DNA of 64,000 nt from Methanosarcina sp. DH2 (GCF_020804225.1 NZ_WJBI01000005.1:71623-135622), one strand, 5' to 3'. Shown: positions 19,630 to 29,826, counted from the first letter of the stretch. Notes: generated by a model not told the origin, from the sequence alone. Numbers and translations are program-made.

Positions 19630-20596
19630 ATTTCTCTAGCCGTTCCTGTTCCAGGTTATTTTTCTTATGGTGTGGTTGTTGAAATGTATTTGGAGCTGAT
19701 CCCTCACGGAGGACACCTGCATATACCCAGGAAGATGAGGTTGATTTTGTCCCCCTGAGTTGGCCCAGTATATCCCTCATCAAGTTTCCCAATATTGCTG
19801 GCTTGGGCCCTATATATGGCGCTATTCTGGGAGCTTTATACGGTCCCGCTTCTTTCCTATGGATCGTCCTGGGCAGTATTTTTGCAGGCGGAGTGCATGA
19901 TTATTTTTCAGGGATGTTAAGTATCAGCCATGAGGGAAAGAGCATTTCAGAGATTGTGGGGGTGTATTTAGGCAGACGGGTGGGGATTGCCATGATTGCG
20001 TTCTCCGCCATCTTACTCATACTTATAGGAGCGGTGTTTATGTCCGGGCCGGCAGGGCTTTTGACAAATATTGGGTTCACAGGGCTGCTGACCCAATTGA
20101 ATTTCTGGTTTGTCATTATCCTCCTTTATTACTTCGTAGCTACTGTCGTTCCAATCGACAAGATCACAAGAAGTATCTACCCCTTATTCGGAGCTGTCCT
20201 GTTGATAATGGCAGTAAGCATCGGCTCCATGCTTCTCATCAAAGGATACGAGATACCTGAAATAACCTTCAGGAGTTTTCATCCTGAAGGCCTTCATTTT
20301 TGTGGTCTATGCTTTTCATAACCATCGCCTGCGGAGCTGTTAACGGGTTCCACTCGACCCAATCCCCGATAATGGCCCGATGTCTTACTAATGAAAAATA
20401 TGGCAGGCGTATTTTCTACGGAGCCATGATAGCAGAGGAAACTATCGCTCTTATCCGGGCTGCTGCTGCAATGTCTTTCTTTCCGGGAGGAGTAGGCGGT
20501 CTGGATGAAACAATCACTGCAGGAGGTGCTGCCCTGGTGGTAAAGAATGTATCATTGGGTTTGCTGGGGCCTGCAGGAAATAAAAAGGAAATGTGA
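19630..20596 (+). pseudogene. cstA: Carbon starvation protein CstA, truncated and frameshifted
   Basis: Three frames together spell CstA, a multi-span peptide or pyruvate transporter family. Frame one gives VPVPGYFSYGVVVEMY; after a one-base shift near 19690 comes FGADPSRRTPAYTQEDEVDF, then IAGLGPIYGAILGALYGPAS and FAGGVHDYFSGMLS; a second shift near 20290 leads to FITIACGAVNGFHSTQSPIM and GAMIAEETIALIRAAAAMSF. It then stops at 20594, well before the usual end of the family, so the C-terminal membrane part is gone. A start codon region is not evident either. The homologous gene was a full membrane protein of about 480 residues or more; this copy cannot work. Confidence 0.85.
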
Positions 20597-20700
20597 AGTC
20601 GGAGGAGTGAAGTAAGAGAAGCGAAGTAGGAGAAATGAAATAGGAAAAGTAAGTAGAAGAAATGGAATAGGAAAAGTGAAGTGGGAAAAGATTCCAGGAA
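20597..20700. repeat. Purine-rich 11-14 bp degenerate tandem repeats
   Basis: Repeated variants of GAAGTAGGAGAA and GAAATAGGAAAAGT follow the truncated cstA end directly. They have no spacers. The truncation point of cstA coincides with the start of this tract, so slippage or recombination here may have removed its 3' part. Confidence 0.6.
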
Positions 20701-20792
20701 CTATGTTGCAGATCTTGGAATCTTTTCCTTGATATCCAACCCTTGTTCGTTCTTACTTTTTGCAAAACCCGTTCAGGTTTTACCCCAATTTC

Positions 20793-21764
20793 TTAATGCA
20801 TGTGCCCATTTTTTATGGGTCTCTCACTTTTATCGTTATCAGGCACTGTTTCTTTTGACCAGTGCCCTGCAAGAAAAGCTCCGGACAGGTTGTGCCAGAT
20901 GCTAAAGATTGCACCCGGAAGCGCTGCCGCAGCAGTGAAATGTTTTATCGCAAGAGCAACACTGAGGCCTGAGTTCTGCATTCCGACCTCGATTGCCAGG
21001 GTCCTTGCTTCTTTTTCGCTAAGCCTGAATGCTTTTGCGACTCCATAGCCGCCTGCAAGCCCAAACCCGTTGTGCAGGATTACTGCAAGCAGGACCAGGG
21101 GACCGCTTTGTTCAAGGTTTTCGCTATTCGTCCCTATGATTATGGCAACTATTATCACTATAGCAGTGGCTGAAATTGCCGGAAAGATGTCCCTGACTGC
21201 TTTTATTCTTTTTTCAAAGAAGTAGTTTATTAAAAGCCCGAGAACTACAGGCACAATTACGATATTTACAACACTTACAAGCATACCTGTAACGTCAACT
21301 TCCACTGTTTGCCCGATAAACAGCCAGGTAAGGAACGGAGTTACGATAAAGGCAATCATCGTGGAGACAGATGTGAGTACTATAGAAAGTGCAACATCCC
21401 CTTTTGCAAGGTAGCAGATCACATTCGAAGCCGTGCCACCAGGGCAGCAGCCAAGCAGGATTACACCCGCCGTAAGGTCGGCAGGAAGATTTAAAGCCAG
21501 GCAAACTATCCACGCAGCCAGAGGCATAAGGGTGTACTGCATCAGAGTGCCCAGAAAGACCAAAAAAGGCTTTTTGAGGACTGCAAGGAAATTGTCTACT
21601 GAAAGTGTGACTCCCATTCCGAGCATAATCAGGCTTAAAAATGGTACAATGAGATTACTGTGTGGGGCAAAATATTCCGGATATACGTATGCCACCGCAG
21701 ATAGGAGTACCGCCCATAGGGGAAATAATTTTGTGAATTTTTGAAACATTTTTCTGTACACCAT
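20793..21764 (-). CDS. Bile acid:sodium symporter (BASS) family transporter
   Basis: A 323-residue, very hydrophobic protein with eight to ten predicted spans. Family marks: FLSLIMLGMGVTLSVDNF, the signature GVILLGCCPGGTASNVICYL, and VGMQNSGLSVALA in the second repeat, which in this family forms the sodium and substrate site. BASS proteins carry organic anions such as pantoate, pyruvate or bile acids with sodium; the substrate here is unknown. ATG at 21764 or the internal ATG six codons on; both have weak ribosome sites. It faces the cstA remnant tail to tail. Confidence 0.92.
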   Translation of the reverse strand: MVYRKMFQKFTKLFPLWAVLLSAVAYVYPEYFAPHSNLIVPFLSLIMLGMGVTLSVDNFLAVLKKPFLVFLGTLMQYTLMPLAAWIVCLALNLPADLTAGVILLGCCPGGTASNVICYLAKGDVALSIVLTSVSTMIAFIVTPFLTWLFIGQTVEVDVTGMLVSVVNIVIVPVVLGLLINYFFEKRIKAVRDIFPAISATAIVIIVAIIIGTNSENLEQSGPLVLLAVILHNGFGLAGGYGVAKAFRLSEKEARTLAIEVGMQNSGLSVALAIKHFTAAAALPGAIFSIWHNLSGAFLAGHWSKETVPDNDKSERPIKNGHMH

Positions 21765-22141
21765 CTCTTCATATAGACACCTGAGTCATTAAATAAACTG
21801 AAATTGTTATTTAAATATATACCTATTTATTCTCGATAAATAATAAAGCTGTAATTAATTTAGAAATAGTAGCAACGATACATAATGTATATTATACCGG
21901 AGTTTACATTTTGTAGTATAAAGCTGCATAAGGCAACATAAAAAAGTAGAATTTTTGAATATCGTACGAACTTTGGTTCTCTTGAATCGGGATCCCCGCC
22001 CGATAACTTTTTGAAATTTGTGATTTTACAGAAAAATCGACACACTACCAATAACAAATGAATGTCTGTTCTAATGATATTTTTGGCAGGCCTGGAAAAT
22101 GGAAGCTTTATTTAATTCAACTGCTATCGGTTAAATTTTAT

Positions 22142-22195
22142 CCCGTTATTAGTTTTCATCCTGTTATTAACTTTCATCCTGTTATTAACTTTCAT
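22142..22195. repeat. Three 18 bp tandem repeats
   Basis: CCTGTTATTAACTTTCAT occurs three times in a row (22142, 22160, 22178), the first copy with two changes. It sits 80 bases upstream of the methyltransferase gene, within its probable promoter or leader region. Confidence 0.8.
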
Positions 22196-22277
22196 CCGGT
22201 TAAATGCTCAGGGTACTCAGAATTTCTCGGACGTCACTTGCTACTTATATATACAGGCTCTGCCGATACAATCCCCC

Positions 22278-22979
22278 ATGAGACTGGATTCATACCTTGT
22301 AGAGATGGGACATTTTAAGTCCAGGGGACGAGCCAAGACTGCTATTGGTGATGGAAATGTTAAAGTCAACGGCACTGTAGTAACAAAAGTCTCCAGAGAC
22401 GTCTCAATTGATGATATAATAGAAGTTGTCGAGGGCCTGGACCAGCCGCAGGGCTACTTCAAACTCAGGCTTGTTCAGGAGGAAAGCGGGATTCTTAAAC
22501 AGGGGGACACAGTTCTTGACCTGGGATCGAGTGCAGGCGGTTTTCTCCTTTTTGCGTCTGAGATTGCAGGCAATGTAAAAGGCATAGAATTCAGCCGGGA
22601 TTTCAGGAGCGAGCTTGGTAAAATCGCATATGAGCGGGAAAATGTTGAGGTAATATTCGGGGATGTATTTACCATACCTCTTAAAGATCTCTCTGAGGAG
22701 CCCGTGGACGTTATTCTCTCAGACATGACCCTTGAGCCGGAAGACTCAATTAAAGCCCTTGCCAGAATGCTTCCTCTCCTGAAAGAAGGGGGAAGGCTGC
22801 TCCAGGTAATAAAAACTCCAAAAAAGAAAAACCCGAAGCCGATTCTGAGCAGGATTGAGAACCTGGGGCTTGAGATCCTGCAGGTTATCAGTTCCGAAAA
22901 GCAGGAGATTTACGTAGTTGCAAAAAAACCTCTGCCTGAAGAAAGAGAATCAAAAGGAATTCAAACGGATGAAAGCTGA
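22278..22979 (+). CDS. S4-domain/FtsJ-like RNA methyltransferase (TlyA-like)
   Basis: A 233-residue protein: N-terminal S4 RNA-binding domain (MRLDSYLVEMGHFKSRGRAK, VNGTVVTKVS), then a SAM-dependent methyltransferase of the FtsJ/RrmJ type with motif I VLDLGSSAGGFLLFAS, the acidic residue in VKGIEFS, and VDVILSDMTLEPED. This layout matches TlyA-type ribose 2'-O-methyltransferases of rRNA, so the likely target is rRNA; the exact base is unknown. ATG at 22278 fits the conserved S4 start. Its end overlaps the start of the next gene by 11 bases, suggesting translational coupling. Confidence 0.83.
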   Translation: MRLDSYLVEMGHFKSRGRAKTAIGDGNVKVNGTVVTKVSRDVSIDDIIEVVEGLDQPQGYFKLRLVQEESGILKQGDTVLDLGSSAGGFLLFASEIAGNVKGIEFSRDFRSELGKIAYERENVEVIFGDVFTIPLKDLSEEPVDVILSDMTLEPEDSIKALARMLPLLKEGGRLLQVIKTPKKKNPKPILSRIENLGLEILQVISSEKQEIYVVAKKPLPEERESKGIQTDES

Positions 22980-23682
22980 GGAAAAATCTGGTTCCTCTTC
23001 GGATAAGTACAGTTGTAAGGATATATGCAGTAAGAATACATGCGCTAAGGATATGTGCACTAAGGATACATGCACCAGGGATACCTGCGTTAAAGAAACC
23101 GGACTGAGGGTCTATGGGCATGGAAAACCTGTTCGCCTCTTTGTTGCAGGGTTGCACGGAGATGAGTGGAGAGACACAACGGAAATCCTGATGAAAATCG
23201 AGCCTCCTGAAAAAGGCACCCTTGCATTGATCCCTCTCGTCAGGAAAGGAGAATATACTTCAACTCTTGATCCTGCTTACTATCCGGTAATGGGAATAAG
23301 TATACTCGAAGCCATTGAAAGCCTGAACCCTGAAGTTTATATTGAGCTCCATTCTTATTCCAGAGAAAATCTTGAAAAACTTGCAGGGAGGGACAGGCTG
23401 GAAAGGATCGGAGTGCCTGCCTACAGCATCCTGAAAGCAGGAGTATTACTGGGTTCGGTTTCTCCCTGGATCCGGAGGAAGTATTTTCCAAAAGAAGCCC
23501 TTTGCCTTTCTTTTGAGATCCAGAAAGGAAATCCCGGGTCAAGAGAGTTTGCTGCCAGCATGCTTGAAGTCCTTAAAGAAACCGGATCAAGGGATGAATT
23601 CGTTGAATACCTGAAAAAAGAATTTCCAAAACAGGCAAGAAAAGCTATAGAGGATTACCGGCATTTTTACGGGGAAATCTGA
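22969..23682 (+). CDS. DUF2119-like putative zinc hydrolase with Cys-repeat insert
   Basis: A 237-residue archaeal protein. After a low-complexity head it carries FVAGLHGDEWRDTTEIL (His63, Glu66) and YIELHSYSRENLEK (His128), the H-x-x-E and H layout of zinc carboxypeptidase/aspartoacylase-type enzymes; DUF2119 membership is my best recall. Residues 16-40 have six cysteines at near-regular five-residue spacing (Cys16, 20, 25, 30, 35, 40) from a 15 bp DNA repeat, an insert not expected in the family. Start chosen at ATG 22969, with AAGGAA upstream, overlapping the methyltransferase gene; a longer frame from 22918 lies inside that gene. Substrate unknown. Confidence 0.7.
   Translation: MKAEEKSGSSSDKYSCKDICSKNTCAKDMCTKDTCTRDTCVKETGLRVYGHGKPVRLFVAGLHGDEWRDTTEILMKIEPPEKGTLALIPLVRKGEYTSTLDPAYYPVMGISILEAIESLNPEVYIELHSYSRENLEKLAGRDRLERIGVPAYSILKAGVLLGSVSPWIRRKYFPKEALCLSFEIQKGNPGSREFAASMLEVLKETGSRDEFVEYLKKEFPKQARKAIEDYRHFYGEI
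23011..23094 (+). repeat. 15 bp coding repeats giving a Cys-x4 ladder
   Basis: Variants of a 15 bp unit like AAGGATACATGCACT are repeated about five times in frame inside the DUF2119-like gene. Each adds a Cys plus Lys-Asp-Thr or a close variant. Confidence 0.8.
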
Positions 23683-23852
23683 GAGATTGTCTTCTGAGAT
23701 GTATAGCAGGAAAGGGCACTTTACTCCTCAGAAGGTAGCACTGAAAGATTTTCAAAAGGAAAATATTGAAAGATGCCGAGAAGAAAATATTAAATGCAGC
23801 AAAATATTAAATGCGGCATATAGGGAAATTGTACTTCTGGAAAACCAGGTTT

Positions 23853-24857
23853 TTATCCGTACCGCAGTAAAGCGTTCAGTTCCGAGTCTGTTTTAAGGAA
23901 TGCCTTCTCTTTTTCTTGAAGTGTGCGTTGAGCGATTTCAATCCCGCTTTTCATAACGATCTGTTCGGAGTAACTTGCATTGTTATATAGCGCGATCAGT
24001 TCGTTATAGTACAACCTCTCTTTCTCATAATCAAGAGCCTTTATTTTCCAGTCCCGGTATAGAGAAATGAAACTCCTGTAGTTTTTCGGATTACTGAAGG
24101 TCAGTCCCTGGTAGTACTTTTCATTTTCATCGCTATAAACAATGTAACCAGCAGTACATTCTATAGCTAGCCATGAATCCGGAGAAACTTCAGCCAGGAC
24201 CCATGCATGATTGAAGCCGTCAATAGTGCTCGAGTTCGACACATTCATATTACTGTAAGTACGGCTAGGGACTTCAATCTCACCAAGATTCCCGGAGTCA
24301 GGGCTTTTATGGACAGTTTTCGCATTTGCGATTCTGCTACCGCCTGCGGATTCAAAATTTCCTACTGAGATTCTTGCGTTAATTCCTTTTGCCTTTAACA
24401 TATTCCAGACATCCTGGGCCATGTTATCGCAGTCATAGACATCATCTTTTGAATATGTATGGCTACTGGAGTATTCTGTCGCTATTTGCTCGCACAACCG
24501 GATATTCTTATCAGTTTGTATCCGACCCTGAGGTATCGGGCTGTTTACAGCAGGAGACTCATTAGAGCCAAGGGCAAAAGTTGAGTACGCAGTCAATAAG
24601 GTTCCTAAAACACAAATTAAAACCACAATCCAGATACCTTTAAAAATGCATCTGTAGGTGGGTATTTTGCGGTTATTAAAAGAGAAAAATACTGATTTTG
24701 TAAAATTAAGTTCCCGGGAAGTAGAAGTTTCGGACTCAAAATCCTTTATCTCAAGTTCGGAACTTTCTATATCGGGTTTGTTTTTAATTCTCTTTCCGCA
24801 ACCTGAACAAAAAAAATCTTCCTGATCTACTATTAATCCGCAGTTATTGCAGTACAC
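23853..24857 (-). CDS. Zinc-ribbon membrane protein with transglutaminase-like domain
   Basis: A 334-residue protein. N-terminal zinc ribbon with two CxxC knuckles (MYCNNCGLI, FFCSGCGKR), a disordered linker, one membrane span (GIWIVVLICVLGTLLTAYST, about residues 73-95), then an outside domain with the transglutaminase-like triad pattern: Cys in DDVYDCDNMAQDVWNMLKAKGINA, His in GFNHAWVLAEV and an acidic residue near WLAIECTAG. Domain proteins of this kind are cysteine-protease-like or structural; the C-terminal helix is coiled-coil prone. ATG at 24855-24857. It converges on the DUF2119-like gene. Catalysis is unproven. Confidence 0.78.
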   Translation of the reverse strand: MYCNNCGLIVDQEDFFCSGCGKRIKNKPDIESSELEIKDFESETSTSRELNFTKSVFFSFNNRKIPTYRCIFKGIWIVVLICVLGTLLTAYSTFALGSNESPAVNSPIPQGRIQTDKNIRLCEQIATEYSSSHTYSKDDVYDCDNMAQDVWNMLKAKGINARISVGNFESAGGSRIANAKTVHKSPDSGNLGEIEVPSRTYSNMNVSNSSTIDGFNHAWVLAEVSPDSWLAIECTAGYIVYSDENEKYYQGLTFSNPKNYRSFISLYRDWKIKALDYEKERLYYNELIALYNNASYSEQIVMKSGIEIAQRTLQEKEKAFLKTDSELNALLRYG

Positions 24858-25400
24858 TTTCCACTACCTCATCAGGGGATCATCTTCATTGGGAATTATC
24901 TATAATTTTAAGAAGCTTAAGGTCTCAGAATATGTTAAATGAAAAATTAAGTTTATTAACCACAGTTCAAACTCTTTTTTCATTAAGTCCGTTCAGAAAC
25001 AGTTTATTCGGACAAGTTGTAGGTTTACTTAGTCAGGATTCAGTCCACTGAAGCTCGGTTGATCAATCCAATTGATTTACCCACCATTTCCCGCAGACCA
25101 GACACATGCAGCCTGAAAAGTATCACGTAAATTAGTTTCTGTTTAGCCAAAGGCTGGACCTAAATCTCTCAAGAATATTCATCCGAATATAAAAATAACT
25201 TACATATATAATTGAGTCAGTTTAATAATAGTTTAATAGTAAAAATTAGTGGAATAATAAAATAAAAGATAAAAAAATAAATGTGAAAGATAAAGAATAA
25301 TTATGAAATGGAAAAAATGAGTATGAGAGATAAAAAATAAAACAGATGGTCTAAAGATATAAAAAGAGAAAAAAGAAAAACCTGAAATATAGCACTTTTT
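24858..25400. other. AT-rich intergenic region
   Basis: No gene seen. The stretch 25200-25380 is almost pure A/T with many AAAGATAAA-type repeats, and it is open on the minus strand only because of its composition. Confidence 0.5.
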
Positions 25401-25402
25401 CC

Positions 25403-25434
25403 AAAAAAGGGAGCTGCAGAAAAACATCTGCAGC
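25403..25434 (-). terminator. Hairpin terminator after the thermosome gene
   Basis: GCTGCAGA (25413-25420) and TCTGCAGC (25427-25434) form a perfect 8 bp stem with a 6-base loop. On the minus strand it is followed by a run of six T (A-run at 25403-25408). It lies 60 bases past the thermosome stop. Confidence 0.7.
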
Positions 25435-25493
25435 CTTTTCTGTAATAAATAAGTTACTTCCTCTTCAATTGTCAAACTGAAAAGATTCGGGTT

Positions 25494-27137
25494 TTATCTG
25501 CGCATGTTAAGTGCAGGTGCTGACATACCGTCGTAGGTACTTGCCATATGCTCGGGTCTGACGTCCTGCATTGAAGAACTCTGAGCACGAAGCATGCTGT
25601 CCACACGGAGCACCATTGCTGCAGCTTCGGAACCTGCTTTGATGGAGTTAACCTTTACCCTGAGAGGGTCAACAACGCCTTTTTCAAGCATATCTTCAGC
25701 AGCACCTGTCTGGATGTTTAAACCGGCATTTTTATTTTCTGTATGCTTTGCACGGAGGTTCAGGATGGTATTGATGGTATCCAGACCTGCGTTTCTTGCA
25801 ATTGTCCTGGGAATTTCCTCAAGAGCTTCAGCAAAAGCTGTGATTGCCATCTGTTCACGCCCGCCTATACCGGAAGCATAAGAACGGAGTGAGAGTGCAA
25901 CTTCCATTTCCGAAGCCCCGCCTCCGGCAACAACCTTTCCATCTTCAACCACACATTTCACAACTCTGAGGGCGTCATCAATTGCACGTTCCAGGTTGTC
26001 TACCACATGCTCGGTTCCGCCGCGGAGAACAATTGATACTGATTTTGCACCCTTGCAGTCCCTGAGGTAGGTTTTACCCTGATCGTCGTCCCTGTCCTGC
26101 TCAAGGAGCCCTGCGTGCCCGAGTTCTTTTTCAGTAAGTTCCTTGATATTTCTTACAGGTCTGCCCCCTGTAGCGTCAGCAAGGTGCTGCATATCATCAT
26201 TCTTCACCCTGCGGGTTGCGTAGATTCCCCTGCTCTGGAGGTAGGCTGCGATCTTGTCGTCCATGCCTTTGGAGCAGAAGACAGCGTTTGCGCCTGCCCT
26301 GATAATATAATCTGCCATCTCAAAGAGGGATGCATCCTCCTGGTTTACGAAATTCTCGATATCACTTACATTGCTGATCTGGAGCTTTGACTTGTTTGCA
26401 GTCTTTCCAGTCTCCATAGGAGCATCAATGAGTGCGATATTGGGATTTACAATTTTGAGAGGGAAATTTTTATCGAGTGCAACCTTATCGAGTACGACTC
26501 CTTCCACAAATTCCGTCTTCTCAACAAGCCCACCGATGTCTTTTGTAAGGATAACGTTTTTAAGGTCAGCTTTTCCTTCCTCTTGAATGGCAAGAACCGC
26601 ATTCACACAAAGTTCTGCAATCAAACGATTGTATTTTTCAGAAGCCTTGCCAGTGATAGAGGTTCTGGCAGTTTTTATAAGCAGTTCTCTGTCGTCCTCA
26701 CCTACAGTAACTGCCAGGTTCTCAAAAGCCTCAACAGCTTTATCTGCTGCAAGCCTGTATCCTTTGACAACAACTGACGGGTGGACTCCTCTTTCAATAA
26801 GACCTTCTGCTTTTTCCAGCAGAGCGCCTGTGAACACAACAGCGCTTGTAGTCCCGTCACCTGCAGAGCTTTCCAGAGACTGGGCAACCTCCACGATCAT
26901 TTTGGCTGTCGGATGCTCAATGGACATATCGTGTAAGATAGTAGCACCGTCATTTGTGATGGTGATATCCCCCAGAGGGTTAACAAGCATCTTGTCCATT
27001 CCCCGGGGTCCGAGCGTACTCTTAACTATATTTGCCACTGCTTTTGCAGCTGCAATATTCATGCTGAGTACGTCTTTTCCCTTTGTTTGTTCTTTTCTCG
27101 GATCTATTATGTAGATTGGCTGGCCACCTTTATCCAT
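25494..27137 (-). CDS. Thermosome subunit (group II chaperonin)
   Basis: A 547-residue ATP-driven chaperonin subunit that forms a double-ring folding chamber. Signature pieces: KSTLGPRGMDKMLV, GDITITNDGATILHDM, VAQSLESSAGDGTTSAVV (ATP-binding Asp), GGGASEMEVALSLRSYA and NAGLDTINTILNLRA. Methanosarcina species carry several thermosome paralogs; which one this is cannot be said. The C terminus ends in ALNMRR and lacks the GGM-rich tail common in other subunits. ATG at 27135-27137 with GGAGG ten bases upstream. It is a single gene with its own hairpin terminator. Confidence 0.96.
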   Translation of the reverse strand: MDKGGQPIYIIDPRKEQTKGKDVLSMNIAAAKAVANIVKSTLGPRGMDKMLVNPLGDITITNDGATILHDMSIEHPTAKMIVEVAQSLESSAGDGTTSAVVFTGALLEKAEGLIERGVHPSVVVKGYRLAADKAVEAFENLAVTVGEDDRELLIKTARTSITGKASEKYNRLIAELCVNAVLAIQEEGKADLKNVILTKDIGGLVEKTEFVEGVVLDKVALDKNFPLKIVNPNIALIDAPMETGKTANKSKLQISNVSDIENFVNQEDASLFEMADYIIRAGANAVFCSKGMDDKIAAYLQSRGIYATRRVKNDDMQHLADATGGRPVRNIKELTEKELGHAGLLEQDRDDDQGKTYLRDCKGAKSVSIVLRGGTEHVVDNLERAIDDALRVVKCVVEDGKVVAGGGASEMEVALSLRSYASGIGGREQMAITAFAEALEEIPRTIARNAGLDTINTILNLRAKHTENKNAGLNIQTGAAEDMLEKGVVDPLRVKVNSIKAGSEAAAMVLRVDSMLRAQSSSMQDVRPEHMASTYDGMSAPALNMRR

Positions 27138-27601
27138 CTGAACAAAACCTCCTGAAAATACATAGTATGAATTGAAGAATAAATAGTTGATAATTTGAAG
27201 TTGTTTTCCGGCTTACGATTGCTTTTTTTAAGGTCTCGAAACTGAGAACTCTATTTTACGCAATTTGTCTGACTTGCAGATAGTAATTGATCAGGAAATT
27301 ACTGATAATACTTCTATAAAAATATACCGGTAAGACCTGCGGATTTACAAAAAGAACGCTGTTTCCGCATCCTGTTATCCTGCAGCTCCTGTTATCCTGT
27401 AAAGATGAAAAGGTAGAGCCCTTTTCTGCTTGCTACAGGGACCTGAAGGAAAAAATGTTTACAGGAAGCGCTTCTGCCGTTAACTTTTATCACTTAAAAG
27501 AATATCTTAATAGTTTCATTCTTTTATGTGAAATATCCGGCTTTTGTGCTCTTTTTCGGTGAATTTGTCTGTGATCCTGTTTAATTCGTTTTCTATCCTG
27601 T
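27138..27601. other. Thermosome upstream region
   Basis: 464 bases without a gene. On the minus strand an AT box (GGTATATTTTTATAG, around 27315-27330) could be a promoter for the thermosome gene, with a leader of about 150 bases; this is a guess. The segment near 27370-27400 repeats CCTGTTATCCTG. Confidence 0.35.
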
Positions 27602-28306
27602 TTACTTTTGCCTGGTTATAATCTTCACAGACCCGTCTTTTTCTCCTATATAAAGCTCATCAACATTACAAAAAACCCCGTGCTCAACCACTCCCGGGAT
27701 TGCAGACAATTGAAGAGCAAGAGCTTCAGGGTCTTTTATGACACCAAATTCTGCATCAAGGATAAAGTTCCCGTTATCCGTGATTACAGGCCCGTCTTTT
27801 TTTACAGCAGACCTGAGCCTTGTCTTTCCACCCAGTTCCCGGATTTTCTTTACGACAAGTTCTTTTGCAAAGGGCAGGACTTCCACGGGCACGATTTTAT
27901 CAAGCTGTGTGCCTGTTTTCGACTCGTCAGCCACAACTACAAACCGTTTTGCTGAAACAGAAACTATCTTTTCCCTCGTATGAGCCGCTCCTCCTCCTTT
28001 AATAGCACGGAGTTCGGAGTCTATCTGGTCAGCTCCGTCAATTGCAAGGTCCAGTTCGGGGTGCTGGGAAAGGGTTGTCAGCCTGATTCCGGCATCTATA
28101 GCGAGCATCTCGGATTGGTAAGAGGTAACAACCCCCAGGATATCGAGCCCTTCTTCCCGCACCCGGCGTCCAAGTTCCTTTATGGTGTATGCAACTGTTG
28201 AGCCTGTGCCAAGCCCGACAACCATCCCGGAGCTGACAAGCCCTGCTGCAGCAATTCCTGCTGCCCGTTTTTCTGGAGAATCAGTAGAAGTATTTCTTTC
28301 CGTCAT
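27602..28306 (-). CDS. rpiA: Ribose-5-phosphate isomerase A
   Basis: Interconverts ribose 5-phosphate and ribulose 5-phosphate, supplying pentoses for nucleotides. The 234-residue length is normal. Motifs: [15 protein letters not shown] (phosphate loop), [12 protein letters not shown] (catalytic Asp), [15 protein letters not shown] (catalytic Glu/Lys region), and [19 protein letters not shown] at 28304-28306. It lies about 90 bases downstream of aspS in the same direction and may be cotranscribed with it. Confidence 0.96.
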   Translation of the reverse strand: MTERNTSTDSPEKRAAGIAAAGLVSSGMVVGLGTGSTVAYTIKELGRRVREEGLDILGVVTSYQSEMLAIDAGIRLTTLSQHPELDLAIDGADQIDSELRAIKGGGAAHTREKIVSVSAKRFVVVADESKTGTQLDKIVPVEVLPFAKELVVKKIRELGGKTRLRSAVKKDGPVITDNGNFILDAEFGVIKDPEALALQLSAIPGVVEHGVFCNVDELYIGEKDGSVKIITRQK

Positions 28307-28397
28307 TTTATGTTCCGCCTTTCAGCTTTAAAAAAGTTAATAATATCTCTCAAAAACAGGAAGTTCTTTCAAGTTTAAAAGAAAAGATAAGAGGGTT

Positions 28398-29732
28398 TCA
28401 GGGAGAAAGTCTTCTCCTGTCCCTTGGGAAGAGTACGGTATCCCTGATATTGTCAGTCCCGAGCATGGTCATGACAAAACGCTCACAGCCAAGTCCCCAT
28501 CCGGCATGCGGGGGCATTCCGTATTCGAAGGCTTTAAGGTAGAACTCAAAGCCGTCAGGGTTTAAGCCCTGGGACTCGATCCGGCTCTTAAGCAGGTCAG
28601 GAATGTGAATACGCTGGGCTCCGGAAGAGAGCTCCATTGTACGGTGCATCATATCAAAGGACTTGCTGAATTCAGGCCTGTCCTCATAAGGCATGGCATA
28701 GAAAGGTTTGATTTCCGTAGGCCAGTCGATAACAAAATAGTGGGACTCACCTGTAGTTTCGTAGACATAATCTCCGACTGTGTGTTCTCCAAGAGTGCCC
28801 AGGTCATCTCCCCAGTGCATTTTCTCTTCCGAGCGGCTGTTTATGATCTCTATTACCTCGTCATAGGTAAGCTTCAGGAAAGGAGTCTTCGGGACCTTCA
28901 ACTCAACCCCGAGTGCTTCAAGGGAGCCTTTGGAGTTCTCAATTACACGGGTATAGACGTAAGCGACCAGGTTTTCCAGGATCTCCATTACATCAAAGTG
29001 GTCGGCAAAGCTGACTTCGACATCAATAGAAGTGGCTTCGTTTAAGTGCCTGCGGGTATCATGCTCTTCTGCCCTGAAAATGGGGCCAATTTCAAAGACC
29101 CTGTCAAACCCGCCGCTCATGAGGATCTGTTTAAAGAGCTGGGGACTCTGGTTGAGAAAGGCTTCCCTGTCAAAATAGGTGATCGGGAAAAGAGCAGTCC
29201 CACCTTCGGTTGCGGTAGCGACTACTTTTGGGGTTGCTGTTTCAATAAAGTTGTGTTTTACAAAATATTCCCTGATAGCCTGGAGAGATTCATGCCTGAT
29301 TTTGAAAACCGCAGTTGTCTCGGCTCTTCTCAGATCAATAAAGCGGGAGTCAAGCCTTGTGTCCAGTTCGGCTTCCACCTTTCCTGTAGTGTCCATGGGA
29401 AGAGGGGAAGCTGCGACGTTCAGGACATTGATCTCTTCAGGGAGCAGTTCATAACCATTCGGAGCTTTCTCTTCAAACTTGACGGAACCAGTTACGGAAA
29501 TTACGGACTCGCGAACGAGCCTTCTTGCTGCATCAAAGAGCTCTTTGTCGATTTTTTTCTTTACGAGTGTGACCTGAGCCTTTCCTTCCCTGTCCCTGAG
29601 AACAACGAAACAGATTCCTCCGAGGTCTCTGACCTCGTGGACCCAGCCTGCGAGGGTTATTTTCTGACCGTTATCAATTTTTTCGGGCTTGACATCGGTT
29701 GTATAATGTGTTCTGAGATTTGCTAAAGACAT
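28398..29732 (-). CDS. aspS: Aspartyl-tRNA synthetase, archaeal type
   Basis: Charges tRNA(Asp) with aspartate; in archaea lacking a separate asparaginyl enzyme it may also charge tRNA(Asn). The 444-residue protein has an N-terminal OB-fold anticodon-binding domain ([20 protein letters not shown]) and a class II catalytic core: motif 2 [20 protein letters not shown] and motif 3 [16 protein letters not shown], ending in the typical RDRRRLSP. It lacks the bacterial GAD insertion, as expected for archaea. ATG at 29730-29732. Discrimination between the two tRNAs cannot be read here. Confidence 0.97.
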   Translation of the reverse strand: MSLANLRTHYTTDVKPEKIDNGQKITLAGWVHEVRDLGGICFVVLRDREGKAQVTLVKKKIDKELFDAARRLVRESVISVTGSVKFEEKAPNGYELLPEEINVLNVAASPLPMDTTGKVEAELDTRLDSRFIDLRRAETTAVFKIRHESLQAIREYFVKHNFIETATPKVVATATEGGTALFPITYFDREAFLNQSPQLFKQILMSGGFDRVFEIGPIFRAEEHDTRRHLNEATSIDVEVSFADHFDVMEILENLVAYVYTRVIENSKGSLEALGVELKVPKTPFLKLTYDEVIEIINSRSEEKMHWGDDLGTLGEHTVGDYVYETTGESHYFVIDWPTEIKPFYAMPYEDRPEFSKSFDMMHRTMELSSGAQRIHIPDLLKSRIESQGLNPDGFEFYLKAFEYGMPPHAGWGLGCERFVMTMLGTDNIRDTVLFPRDRRRLSP

Positions 29733-29826
29733 AAATTCACCTTAATTAGGGGATAAATTAAACGTAAATATAAGAATGAAGCTGAAACGTAGGTGAATAG
29801 TCATAACTCATTATTAATGTATTTGT

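Noticed and set aside
22058-22318. 86-codon plus-strand frame with VINFHPVINFHP repeats
   Set aside because: Translation of an 18 bp noncoding tandem repeat; overlaps the start of the methyltransferase gene in another frame.
23687-23896. 69-codon plus-strand frame
   Set aside because: No ribosome site, overlaps the end of the transglutaminase-like gene and has no recognisable motif.
25233-25475. 80-codon Phe/Tyr-rich minus-strand frame
   Set aside because: Open only because the region is nearly pure A/T; overlaps the terminator of the thermosome gene.
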